A stretch of 64,000 nt of DNA from Pirellulales bacterium (GTDB taxonomy: Bacteria; Planctomycetota; Planctomycetia; Pirellulales; JADZDJ01), in NCBI GenBank assembly GCA_035656635.1, contig DASRSD010000183.1, positions 1-64,000 of the forward strand, written 5' to 3'. The notes under the pieces are model-generated. The model was not told the origin of the DNA, searched no databases, and worked only from the letters and a program-made list of their open reading frames with translations. The position numbers and the translations under genes were made by a program. Positions within the stretch are counted from its first letter, which is position 1. Every line of letters begins with the position of its first letter. This document shows positions 34,146-43,520 of the stretch, piece by piece.

Positions 34146-35165
34146 ATGCCTAACGAGCAGCCCGAGGTCATTCTTAGCGCTTTTGCGGACGAGGCTGCCA
34201 ACCAAAAAACGGCGGTTCAGCAGTTTGCTGCCTTGGCTGCCTTGGGATTGCAATACTACAGCATACGGTTCATCGACGCCGGCAATGGCATTAAAAATGT
34301 GATGAAGCTGTCGCGGGCCGAAATTACCGCGCTACGCCATTTGGAAGACGAATATGGGCTGAATGTGACGTGCATTGGCTCTCCCTTGGGCAAAGTGAAA
34401 TTGGTGGACGATGAAGACGGCACCAAAAACGCCTACATACCGTTCAAAAAATATTTGGCGAGCGACGTGAAGCGGGCTTGCGAATTAGCGCATGCGTTTG
34501 AGACGAAGCTGATTCGCGGCTTTTCGTTTTATCCGCCGTGTGGGGCCGATCCCGCCGATTACTTGCCGCAGGCCGTTGATCAACTGGGGCAAATTGCCGA
34601 AGCGTGCCATCGCTCCGACCTGACGTACGGACTGGAAATTGAAGCCAATTTAGTGGGACAAAGCGGCCAACTGATGGCGGAAATTTACCGGCAAGTGAAT
34701 CATCCGGCGCTGGTCTTGATTTTTGACTCGGGCAACATTGTTTCGCAGGGGTACACGGCGGCCGAAGTGTATCAGCAATACTTGGCGATGAAGCCGGGCA
34801 TTGGCTGGATTCATATTAAGGATTATCACCATCCTAAGCCGGCTAAGCGCAAGCGCCATGTCGATGAAGATGGGCTCAAGCATTTTGTGCCGGCCGAATT
34901 GGGAGACGGTTCTTACGCGATGATTCTCCGCGACTTCCGCAAGTCGATTCCAGCGTTGGAAAAGAAATTGAAGCGGCGCGGCATTCCCGGCGTGTTTTTG
35001 GATTTGGAGCCGCATTTGAAAGGGGGCGGCCAATTCGGCGGTTTTAGCGGGCCCGACGGATTGGGTGTGGCTACGCGCAGCCTGTGCCGCGTCTTGGACG
35101 TGGCGGGCATTGGCTATCATTTGCGCGATTTCGACGACGTGCTGGCCGCCCGCGGGAAATGCTAA
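34146..35165 (+). CDS. Sugar phosphate isomerase/epimerase (xylose isomerase-like TIM barrel)
   Basis: 339 residues from ATG 34146. AP endonuclease 2/xylose isomerase-like barrel: ILSAFADEAANQKTAVQQF at the first strand, YSIRFIDAG, CIGSPLGKVKL, YGLEIEANLVG with a metal-ligand-type Glu, LVLIFDSGNI, and WIHIKDYHHPKPA with H and D ligands. It probably isomerises or epimerises a sugar or inositol derivative; the exact reaction is not visible. It converges on the FHA coiled-coil gene (23-base gap). Confidence 0.82.
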   Translation: MPNEQPEVILSAFADEAANQKTAVQQFAALAALGLQYYSIRFIDAGNGIKNVMKLSRAEITALRHLEDEYGLNVTCIGSPLGKVKLVDDEDGTKNAYIPFKKYLASDVKRACELAHAFETKLIRGFSFYPPCGADPADYLPQAVDQLGQIAEACHRSDLTYGLEIEANLVGQSGQLMAEIYRQVNHPALVLIFDSGNIVSQGYTAAEVYQQYLAMKPGIGWIHIKDYHHPKPAKRKRHVDEDGLKHFVPAELGDGSYAMILRDFRKSIPALEKKLKRRGIPGVFLDLEPHLKGGGQFGGFSGPDGLGVATRSLCRVLDVAGIGYHLRDFDDVLAARGKC

Positions 35166-35188
35166 TTGCGGGATTGGCGTTGCGAAAA

Positions 35189-38100
35189 TTACGCCTCGGT
35201 CGAGTGCGGCGCCGAAGATTCTGGCGATGCCGTGGAGGCGAGGCTGACCGCTTGGTGTTCCGCGGAGTGTGACTTTGCGGCGCTTTGCTCGTGCGCGATG
35301 GCAGCCAGTTGCACATTTTTGTGCCGCTTGGTTTGCAATAGATTCCGCGCCAGCAGTTGGGTGCGAGTAAGCAGGCCGATCGAAGTGACCACGCCCACGA
35401 GGCCTAGATAGAACCAAGCCGAGGTGTAATCGGGCGAAAAGACAATGAGGCACACTCCGGTTACCATACTTGCCGACGCGGTGCCGAGTGTGCTCCAAAC
35501 TCGGTTCGTTCCACGACGGTGGTGGTGCGTGGCGATGGCGGCACGACTGGTGAGATTGGCAATTTCACGCATGGCGGCCAAATCATGGCTTTTTTCCGGT
35601 GCCGCGGAACGCGGTTCAAATTTTACCGGTCCAGTGGGGAGAGCCGCCGGCGAGCCTGGCGGAGGATTTTTATGTTCGCCCGTTGGCACTGCTGAGGCAA
35701 CCGGTTTGGCATTTTCTGGGATGTAGGTTCGCTGTGAGGCAGACGCGGAAGCATCGCCGGTCATTCCGCGCATCCGTTCGAGCAGCCTCGCCATGTAATC
35801 GTCGACCGAGTCCTCGTTTTCCTCGTCTTCCGCAGAGGCGGACGGAGAGGTTGTGGCTTGCGCGGGCGCCGGCTCTGGCTTGAGTGTGGGAACTATCTCC
35901 GGCGGCGTTACACTCTGGTCTGCGTGAGTTCTTTCGATTACGCTTTCGTCGGGTTCTGCCTTTAACAGCGACATTGCCCGGAGCCTGGCAAACACGGCGT
36001 CGTCGCCAGAAGCCGCTGGCGTGCCAACATCCACGGCAGGAGATTGCAATGGTTCCGGCGGTTGGTGTGTTTGTAACGTTGAAGTTACGGCCGTTGCCGG
36101 CGGTTCTTCCCTAGCTGCTGCAGCAGCATCTTCCAGCTGTTTTATTGAGAGCTGTGCTTGACGATGGTTGGCATGCAGTTCTTTGTGTTCCGTTTTCAAT
36201 AGGGCAAGCTCTTGTCCCAATTGCGCTGCGTGCTGGGTTAATTCCACTTCGCGCTGGGCTTTAGCTTGCTCCCATTGTGCGCGCTCGACGGCGGAATTGT
36301 GCTGTAACTTTTCTAATTCGGTGGAAAGTTGACGCACCTGTTCTTCTCGCTGGCGCGCCAGCGTTTGCAACTGCGCCAACTTGCTGTTTTCTGCAAGCAG
36401 CGCGGTTTCGGTGGCTTGCTGGTCCTGAACCAATGCGTGGCGTTGTTCGTTCAGCGCCGCTTGCTTCAGGGTCAAGTTTTGTTGCTCGAGGGCCAAGTTT
36501 TGTTTGGCTGCCTCCAGCTCGGTTTGGCGCGCGGCAAGCGTGATCTGCAGTTGTTCGATTTCTTGCCGAGTTACAGCGAAAGCCTGTTGCCTCTGCTGAA
36601 GTTCATTCCGTGCTAAGGCGAGCGATTGCTGTTGCTCTTCGAAGGTTGTTTGGCACGTTTGCAGCTTAAATTGTTCGTCGTCCAGCGAATGCTGACGGCG
36701 ATCTAATTCTTGCTTCTGTTCCTCGAGCGCATGCTGGCGTTGGTCGGCTGTTTGTTGACGTTGCTCTAAAGTCTGCTGGCGATGATCCAGGGCTTGGCGC
36801 CTTTGGTCCAACAAGTGCTGCTGTTCGTCCAGCGCCTGCTGGCGCTGCTGCTGCATACGCTCCCGTTCATCCAGCGCCTGCTGACGTTGTTCCGCGGTGT
36901 GTTGCCGTTGCTCAACTGCATTTTGTTGTTCGGCACAGCAGGCGAATTGGGTTTTCAGCTCTTGATGCCGCTGATGGAGTGCCAACTGTTGTTCGGCCAG
37001 TGAGGCTGCCAAAACTTCAAGTTTGGCACGTTGAGCTTGCAGCTTGCTGGCTAAGCCGGTTTGGTCTGCTTCCCAGCTAGCCCTTTGCGCTTGCAGGCCT
37101 TCGATTTGTGTTTCCCAAGCGTAGCGTTGCGCTTCCCAGGCGGACTGGTCAGATTCCCAGTCAGTCTTGGCCGCCTCATAACGGGCACGTTCTGATTCCC
37201 ACGCGCCGCGCTCGGATTCCCAGCGCGCGCGTTCCTGTTCCCAAGCAGATTGTTCCGTTTCCCAGCCGGTCTTGTTCGCTTCATAACGGGCGCGTTCGGC
37301 TTCCCAGTCGGTCTTGGTTGCTTCATAGCGGACGCGTTCGGCTTCCCAAGCCTGTTGCTGCACCTGCCAGGCTTGCCGCTCGGCGTCGAATCGGGTTTGT
37401 TCCGTTTGGAGTTGATCGCGAAGGGCCGCAATATCGGCTTGAACAGCGGATGGTCTCGACAAATCAATTGCCGCGACAGCATCCTGAAACTCCTGCTCTC
37501 GTCGCGCCAAATCTGCAGCTTGAGTTTCAATGGCTGCGGCATGCTCCCCTAACTGTGTTTCCTGATTGGCCAGCCGCGATTCAAATTCTTGCAGCCGAGC
37601 AAGTTGTTCGGCTATCTGGGCTTCGTTTTGGTCAATCGATTGTTTGCGCTGGACTAAATCGGCTTCCACCTGCTGGAGTGCGGCTTCCTTTTGCAGGCAA
37701 TCGTCGTTCCAGTGTTGTTTCTCAACCTCGAGCACGGCGCGATGGGACTTAAAATCGTCTCCCGCCTGTTGGAGCGAGATTTGTTGCTGCTGGAAAGCTG
37801 TTTCTTCTTGGGCCCGTTGATTTAGCCATTGATGCTGTTCCGCTTCGAACGCCGCCTGTTGGTCTTGGAGTTCGGCACAGTGTTGTTGCAGGGCAGCCTC
37901 CTGCTGTTGCAAAGCAGCTTCCTGCTGGCGTGATTTTTCTTCCCAATTATGTCGCTGGGTTTCCAGCATTGCGCGCTGGGCTTCCAGTTCGGCTTCGCGC
38001 TGCTGGATAGCGTCCTGGCGGTGTTGAAATGCCGTATCGAGCTGTGAATTGTGGTCGCGCCAATGGTTCCGTTCTGCTTCGAAGGCAACGCGCTCGGCTT

Positions 38101-39550
38101 CGAACCCAAGTTCGCGCTGGTGGAGAGCCTCATTTTGCTGCTGCCACGACGCATCATTATGCAGGCTTTGCTCTTCCCATTGGCGCCGCTGGGTTTCCAG
38201 TTCAGCTTCGCGCTGCTGGATAGCGTCCTGACGGTGTTGCAAGTCCGCATCTAGCTGCGAATTGTGGTCTCGCCGATGGTCCCGTTCTGCTTCGAAGGCA
38301 AGGCGCTCGGCTTGGAGCTCAAGTTCGCGCTGGTGGAGACCCTCTTTTTGCTGCTGCCACGACGCATCATTATGCAGGCTTTGCCCTTCCCATTGGCGTC
38401 GCGCGGTTTCCAGCATTGCACGTTGGGCTTCCATCTCGGCTTCGCGCTGCTGGATAGCGTCCTGGCGGTATTGCAAGGCCGTATCGAGCTGTGAATTGTG
38501 GTCTCGCCGATCGTCCTGTTCTGCTTCGAAGGCAAGGCGCTCGGCTTGGAGCTCAAGTTCGCGCTGGTGGAGACCCTGATTTTGCTGCTGCCATGACGTG
38601 TCGTTCTGCAGGCGTTGCTCTTCCCAATAGTGCCGCTGTGCATTCAGTTCCGTCTGTTGCAACTCCAGTTCCGCCTCGCGCTGTTGAAGTGCGGCAAGCT
38701 GATTTTGGAACAGCGCTGTCTGCTGGGAATTCTGTTCGTGCCAACTGTGCCGTTCGGTTTCGAGCGCCGCACAGCGATTTTCAAACTCGTTTTGATGTTC
38801 TCGAAACGCAGCTTCCTGTTGCAGCAAGACCGCTTTTTGCCCTTGGCATTGTTCGTGCAACGCTTGTCGTTCGTTTTCGAGCTGCGTTCGCAGTGCTTCG
38901 AGTTCCGCTTCGCGCTGGATGAGCCGATGGAGCTCCTCCTGCATCTGCGCACGGTCTTGGTCCAACGAATCCTGCTGTTCTAAAGCAGCCACGCGCCATT
39001 CCTGCTCGGCCTGCTTGGCGAGAAGCTGGTCCCGATCGCTGTTGTCCTGCCACTGTCGCCGCTGTTCCTTGAGGGCCGCCAAATCAGTTTGCAGTTCCGC
39101 CAACATGCGCTCCAGTTGCTCGGATTCGCCCGACGGTTCAGTCGTTGAAAGCGCGTCGAAATTCTCATCGACAACTTCAAATTCGATCGGCCCCACCGCC
39201 AATCGGTCATGCAGACGCAGCGGCGCCTCATCGAACATGCATTCATTTAGCCGGGTATCCAAAGTCCATCGGCGAATAACGGTTTGCTTGGCGCCGCGTA
39301 GAATCACGCAATGCAAGGGTGCAATTCCGGGCGCTTTCACGCGCAGTGTGCATTGTCGCGAGGAACCAATGGTAACCTTTGGAGAAAGTAGCCGAACGAG
39401 TTGCCCATCGCGCTGGCTGCCGCACACGCGCAAGGTGAGCGCTGTCGGGGGATTTCCCAACAACGATCGACGCGGTGCAGCGGCGGTGGCCGGCATAGAT
39501 GCAGAGCCTAAGCGAAGTGATGCAATCCGCAAGCGCGGCCTGAGCGACAA
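35189..39550 (-). CDS. Giant FHA-domain coiled-coil membrane protein
   Basis: 1453 residues. Residues ~40-130 look like an FHA domain (VTIGSSRQCTLRVKAPGIAPLHCVI, then LRLHDRLAVGPIEFEVVDE). Residues ~140-1150 are almost pure Gln/Glu/Arg-rich coiled coil, containing a 71-78-residue repeat (DNA 38,114-38,795 region), a Trp/Tyr-heptad section (WEAERARYEANKTG type, about DNA 37,085-37,365) and an LDQRRQA/LEQRQQT heptad run. A Pro/Ser-rich stretch leads to two TM helices at ~1357-1371 and ~1378-1396 and a charged tail. Likely anchored in a membrane with a long cytoplasmic rod reading phospho-threonine via FHA. Function unknown. An FHA domain also occurs in the sigma54 activator at 45-47 kb. Confidence 0.85.
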   Translation of the reverse strand: MSLRPRLRIASLRLGSASMPATAAAPRRSLLGNPPTALTLRVCGSQRDGQLVRLLSPKVTIGSSRQCTLRVKAPGIAPLHCVILRGAKQTVIRRWTLDTRLNECMFDEAPLRLHDRLAVGPIEFEVVDENFDALSTTEPSGESEQLERMLAELQTDLAALKEQRRQWQDNSDRDQLLAKQAEQEWRVAALEQQDSLDQDRAQMQEELHRLIQREAELEALRTQLENERQALHEQCQGQKAVLLQQEAAFREHQNEFENRCAALETERHSWHEQNSQQTALFQNQLAALQQREAELELQQTELNAQRHYWEEQRLQNDTSWQQQNQGLHQRELELQAERLAFEAEQDDRRDHNSQLDTALQYRQDAIQQREAEMEAQRAMLETARRQWEGQSLHNDASWQQQKEGLHQRELELQAERLAFEAERDHRRDHNSQLDADLQHRQDAIQQREAELETQRRQWEEQSLHNDASWQQQNEALHQRELGFEAERVAFEAERNHWRDHNSQLDTAFQHRQDAIQQREAELEAQRAMLETQRHNWEEKSRQQEAALQQQEAALQQHCAELQDQQAAFEAEQHQWLNQRAQEETAFQQQQISLQQAGDDFKSHRAVLEVEKQHWNDDCLQKEAALQQVEADLVQRKQSIDQNEAQIAEQLARLQEFESRLANQETQLGEHAAAIETQAADLARREQEFQDAVAAIDLSRPSAVQADIAALRDQLQTEQTRFDAERQAWQVQQQAWEAERVRYEATKTDWEAERARYEANKTGWETEQSAWEQERARWESERGAWESERARYEAAKTDWESDQSAWEAQRYAWETQIEGLQAQRASWEADQTGLASKLQAQRAKLEVLAASLAEQQLALHQRHQELKTQFACCAEQQNAVEQRQHTAEQRQQALDERERMQQQRQQALDEQQHLLDQRRQALDHRQQTLEQRQQTADQRQHALEEQKQELDRRQHSLDDEQFKLQTCQTTFEEQQQSLALARNELQQRQQAFAVTRQEIEQLQITLAARQTELEAAKQNLALEQQNLTLKQAALNEQRHALVQDQQATETALLAENSKLAQLQTLARQREEQVRQLSTELEKLQHNSAVERAQWEQAKAQREVELTQHAAQLGQELALLKTEHKELHANHRQAQLSIKQLEDAAAAAREEPPATAVTSTLQTHQPPEPLQSPAVDVGTPAASGDDAVFARLRAMSLLKAEPDESVIERTHADQSVTPPEIVPTLKPEPAPAQATTSPSASAEDEENEDSVDDYMARLLERMRGMTGDASASASQRTYIPENAKPVASAVPTGEHKNPPPGSPAALPTGPVKFEPRSAAPEKSHDLAAMREIANLTSRAAIATHHHRRGTNRVWSTLGTASASMVTGVCLIVFSPDYTSAWFYLGLVGVVTSIGLLTRTQLLARNLLQTKRHKNVQLAAIAHEQSAAKSHSAEHQAVSLASTASPESSAPHSTEA
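38114..38575 (-). repeat. Tandem 213/234-bp coding repeats in the FHA coiled-coil gene
   Basis: The GCGCTGGTGG landmark recurs at 38114, 38327 and 38561, giving periods of 213 and 234 bases. The 21-base difference equals exactly one heptad (AMLETAR-type insertion), so the coiled-coil phase is kept. Copies are nearly identical over most of their length. Confidence 0.85.
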
Positions 39551-40363
39551 CGCCTAGGCCGTAAACTGCGAATTTCATTGGAGATGTAGCTTATGCTGTC
39601 GCCCGGGTCAAAATCCGAAGCTCGGAATGTACGCCGGCATCGTCAAACCGGCCGCAGTGGCAGTGCTCATTTCTGGTTCGCTAGCAGCCGCACAATTCTG
39701 TGCCGTTGCCGTCTTTTCGGCAGAAATGGCTGCACCTGCTGGCCGAATTTGCCGATTATCCCATAGCGACCGGCGACCGGTCGTCGTAATCGTTACGGTC
39801 GGAAAAATTGAATCAGCCTTGTTCTTGGCGCACAGAAATCGTCCGCCGCCACGGACAAGTTCGCAGCGGCAATTTGTTTTTTCAGCGATGTTTTCTGGTG
39901 GTGGGTTTGTGAATTTTGTCACTTAAGTGTCCAAGTCGCGGTGGCTCGCATCATTGGGCATTGTCAGTTATTGCGAGATCAAAATACTTGGCCGATTTCG
40001 CCGGACGCCTATGATGTTTTGCCGAAAAATGGTGCCCTATGGTTTGTAAAACGTTAAAAATCAAGTTTTTAGAAATTTACCAGAGTCTGACGACCCAATT
40101 CGTCGGATTCACGTACTATATTTGGTTTGCTAACCACAGGCGACCGCAGCCTGTATATGTGGAGTCGTGGAACAATAGTGAACGAGGTCACAGAAAATTT
40201 TGACGGTTGAGCACGTTGTTTGAAGGGGGTTGAGGCACGCAGGTTCAATGTTCGGGGTGAATTTCAGCCGCCGTGGTCTAGGGCGGCGCGACCCAGTTCT
40301 TGGGCCCGGGCGGTCTCCAATAACTTTCTGCTTCCGCCGGCCGTCGGGTAAAGGGTAACCCAC
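39551..40363. other. 813-base region without a confident gene
   Basis: Two overlapping frames on opposite strands (39627-39926 plus, 99 codons; 39608-39922 minus, 104 codons) compete, neither with a clear ribosome site or known family. The rest contains an A/T-rich stretch (40040-40140) and a small gacga/tcgtc hairpin near 40090-40110. No tRNA, terminator or repeat recognised. Confidence 0.5.
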
Positions 40364-40810
40364 ATGGCACGTAAAGATGCACTGGTCAACATGCGTCAAA
40401 TTTTGATCAAGCGGCGCGACGCCCTCCGCAAAGCGCTGGCGGGCGACTTGAGTTTGCTCAAGGAGTTGCGGGCTCAAACGGCCGGCGACTTGGTCGATGC
40501 CGCCTTGGACTCGGCGCAAGATGAAATTAGCTCCCAGTTGGCGGAGGTCGAAAGCCGCGAACTGGCGAATGTCGAAAACGCGTTGGAACGGATGCGCACT
40601 GGGAACTATGGCGTGTGCGAAGGCTGTAGTTGTAAAATCCCAATTGCCCGGCTCAATGCCTTGCCGTACGCCACCTATTGCATTCAATGTGCCCGCGAGG
40701 TCGAGAAGTACGGTTCGGCCGGCGGCCACGACCAAGATTGGGGCCGAATCAGCGATTCCGGCGGCGAATCGGAAGCCACGCTCGATGACATCGAGTTGGA
40801 TGTTTCGTAA
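40364..40810 (+). CDS. DksA/TraR-type zinc finger protein
   Basis: 148 residues. An N-terminal coiled-coil hairpin (residues ~10-85) carries acidic residues (GDLVDAALDSAQDE) where DksA has its catalytic-loop aspartates. The C4 zinc finger is CEGC...CIQC within YGVCEGCSCKIPIARLNALPY. DksA-type proteins insert into the RNA polymerase secondary channel and tune transcription with ppGpp. The acidic tail (GESEATLDDIELD) is an addition. Located upstream of the HtrA-type protease gene, 230 bases away. Confidence 0.9.
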   Translation: MARKDALVNMRQILIKRRDALRKALAGDLSLLKELRAQTAGDLVDAALDSAQDEISSQLAEVESRELANVENALERMRTGNYGVCEGCSCKIPIARLNALPYATYCIQCAREVEKYGSAGGHDQDWGRISDSGGESEATLDDIELDVS

Positions 40811-41038
40811 CCGGCGGGTTTCCTTCCCAGCGGCAGATTCAGCCAATTCGAGTTTCCAGGGAGGGCGGCGCGACAGCCCACCGAAGCATTTATCTTCGGT
40901 CCGGCCAACGCATCGCCCTCCCATTTTGTTGCGCCCGCGGAATTTCTCAGCATAATTTTCCCGCGGGGCGCATTTTACGGGCGGCTTAAGATTTGGCATA
41001 CTTAGTTGTTTGAGGGGTTTTTGCTTCGGAGTTTTTGT

Positions 41039-42217
41039 ATGGTTGCAGCGCGATTGATCGAAGCCGGCCGGGTCCGCAAAAATTGGCTTGCCGGGTTGGT
41101 GCTGGGCACGTTTTTGAGCTCTTGGCTGGCGGCCGCCCCGGCGGCTTTGGCCCAGCAGTGGAACGAAAAAGAACCGACTCCCGAAGAACGCGCCAAGCAG
41201 TTCGATGATTTGGCGGTGGAATCGGAGCGGTTGCAGCAGGCCGGCAACGTGCTGCGAAAGGTTTCGCACCTTGTGAAGCCGTCCGTGGTGCACATCGATT
41301 CGGTTCGCAAAGATCGCTACGCGCGCAAGGAAGAAGATGCCGGCTCCGGCACCATTCTCCAATTCGGCGAGAAGTTTTACGTGCTCACCAATCGCCACGT
41401 CATTCGCGATGCCACCAGCGACAACATCACCATTAAGTTGGCCGATGGCCGCGAAATTCATCCTGTCCGCATTTGGGCCGATCAGCCCACCGATATTGCC
41501 GTCGTCAGCATTCAAGGCTCGAACCTGGTGCCGGCCCGCGTCGGCAACAGCGACGATATCGATGTCGGCGATTTCGTGCTGGCCGTCGGCAGCCCGTTCG
41601 GGCTGAGTCAGTCGGTCACGTTTGGCATTATCAGCGCCAAAGGCCGGCGCGATTTGGAATTGGACGAAGGCTCCAAAGATATTCTGAAATTTCAAGATTT
41701 CTTCCAGACCGATGCTCCCATCAATCCCGGCAACAGCGGCGGACCGCTGGTGAACATGAAGGGAGAAGTCATCGGTATGAACACGGCCATTGCCTCCAGC
41801 ACCAATAGCAGCGCCGGCGTGGGCTTTACCATTCCCATCGACATGGCGATGATTGTCGCCAAGCAACTCATCGACCACGGCACGGTGACCCGCGCTTACT
41901 TGGGCGTGGTGTTTTACAACAAGGAAAAAGACAAGGACAAATTCTCGGCCGCCGAGTTTATTAAAATTGGCTTGCCGCGCCCCGAGGGGGCCAGGCTTGC
42001 CGGCGTGGTGTCCAAGTCGCCGGCCGAAGCGGCCAAGCTCCAGCGCGATGACATCATTCTGGAATTCAACGGCGTGCCGATCGAGGACGACAGCCACCTC
42101 ATGTTCCTCGTGAGCCTGATCGAAGTCGGCAAAGACGTGCCCATCACCGTGTTCCGCGCCGGGCAACCCATCCACCTGTCGGTCAAAGTCGGCGACCGGG
42201 CCGATTACCCCGAGTGA
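41039..42217 (+). CDS. HtrA/Deg-type serine protease with PDZ domain
   Basis: 392 residues from ATG 41039. Signal peptide/anchor ending near AAPAALAQQ, a short helical linker, then a trypsin-fold domain with triad H120 (TNRHV), D152 (TDIAV) and S233 (GNSGGPL). One PDZ domain at ~290-385 (YLGVVFYNKE, AGVVSKSPAEAAKLQRDDII). Acts outside the cytoplasm in protein quality control. One PDZ domain resembles DegS rather than DegP, but the absence of a clear retained TM anchor leaves this open. Confidence 0.95.
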   Translation: MVAARLIEAGRVRKNWLAGLVLGTFLSSWLAAAPAALAQQWNEKEPTPEERAKQFDDLAVESERLQQAGNVLRKVSHLVKPSVVHIDSVRKDRYARKEEDAGSGTILQFGEKFYVLTNRHVIRDATSDNITIKLADGREIHPVRIWADQPTDIAVVSIQGSNLVPARVGNSDDIDVGDFVLAVGSPFGLSQSVTFGIISAKGRRDLELDEGSKDILKFQDFFQTDAPINPGNSGGPLVNMKGEVIGMNTAIASSTNSSAGVGFTIPIDMAMIVAKQLIDHGTVTRAYLGVVFYNKEKDKDKFSAAEFIKIGLPRPEGARLAGVVSKSPAEAAKLQRDDIILEFNGVPIEDDSHLMFLVSLIEVGKDVPITVFRAGQPIHLSVKVGDRADYPE

Positions 42218-43038
<821 letters not shown>

Positions 43039-43072
43039 AAAAAAACCGCCGTGGAGGATTCACACACGGCGG
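43039..43072 (-). terminator. Rho-independent terminator of the small secreted protein gene
   Basis: Minus strand stem CCGCCGTG / CACGGCGG with an 11-base loop followed by seven T residues. Located 19 bases past the stop codon of the gene at 43091-43321. Confidence 0.85.
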
Positions 43073-43090
43073 CTCGAGATTCGAGAATTG

Positions 43091-43321
43091 TCAGGCTGGC
43101 TTGGGTGTTCCCTGGTCAGCAGAAGGCGTTGGCGTCGCCGGTGCTGACTGTACGCCGGAACCGCCCCGCCGACGCCGTAAGATATGTGCAATAAGTGTAG
43201 AGGAGTCGGGCCCAGCAGCGGAAATACTAGCGTGGCCGGCAATTCCGCTCACTTGAACATCCGTCGTTGTGCACAGAGCGGCGACCAATAACGCAGCGGC
43301 AAACAAAATCCTTTTTCGCAT
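43091..43321 (-). CDS. Small secreted protein, function unknown
   Basis: 76 residues from ATG 43321, with GGAGG 5 bases upstream. Signal peptide MRKRILFAAALLVAALCTTT, then a short mature region with an Arg cluster (HILRRRRGGSG) and a Ser/Thr/Pro/Ala tail (SAPATPTPSADQGTP). A near-consensus promoter (43367-43395) and a strong terminator (43039-43072) frame it as a complete single-gene unit, which is the best evidence that it is real. No family recognised. Confidence 0.75.
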   Translation of the reverse strand: MRKRILFAAALLVAALCTTTDVQVSGIAGHASISAAGPDSSTLIAHILRRRRGGSGVQSAPATPTPSADQGTPKPA

Positions 43322-43366
43322 ACAAGCCTCCATTTTCTAGGGAAACAAATTACTGGGCGCAGCCGC

Positions 43367-43395
43367 AATGTAGTAAATCGAGCTCTAGTTGACAA
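43367..43395 (-). promoter_or_regulatory. Sigma70-type promoter TTGTCA-N17-TACATT
   Basis: Minus strand -35 TTGTCA (complement of 43390-43395), 17-base spacer, -10 TACATT (complement of 43367-43372), about 45 bases before the ATG of the small secreted protein. Confidence 0.65.
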
Positions 43396-43520
43396 CACCC
43401 CGCGCCCGGGCGTAATCGACGGGCGTCAAGTAGCAATAGTTGCTTGGTCTGAGAAACGGGGGAGAAACGGTGTCCGGTACTATTCTCGCGCACCCAATCA
43501 GATCAGCGCGCACTGTCCAT

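Noticed and set aside
38114-38800. CRISPR-like regular repeats
   Set aside because: The repeats are coding, 213-234 bases long, without spacers and without cas genes nearby; they are coiled-coil repeats of the FHA protein.
39608-39926. Two overlapping ~100-codon frames
   Set aside because: They compete on opposite strands, neither shows a ribosome site or known features, so neither is annotated as a gene.
40080-40120. Possible tRNA or small RNA hairpin
   Set aside because: Only a five-base gacga/tcgtc stem is visible; no cloverleaf, T-arm motif or terminator.
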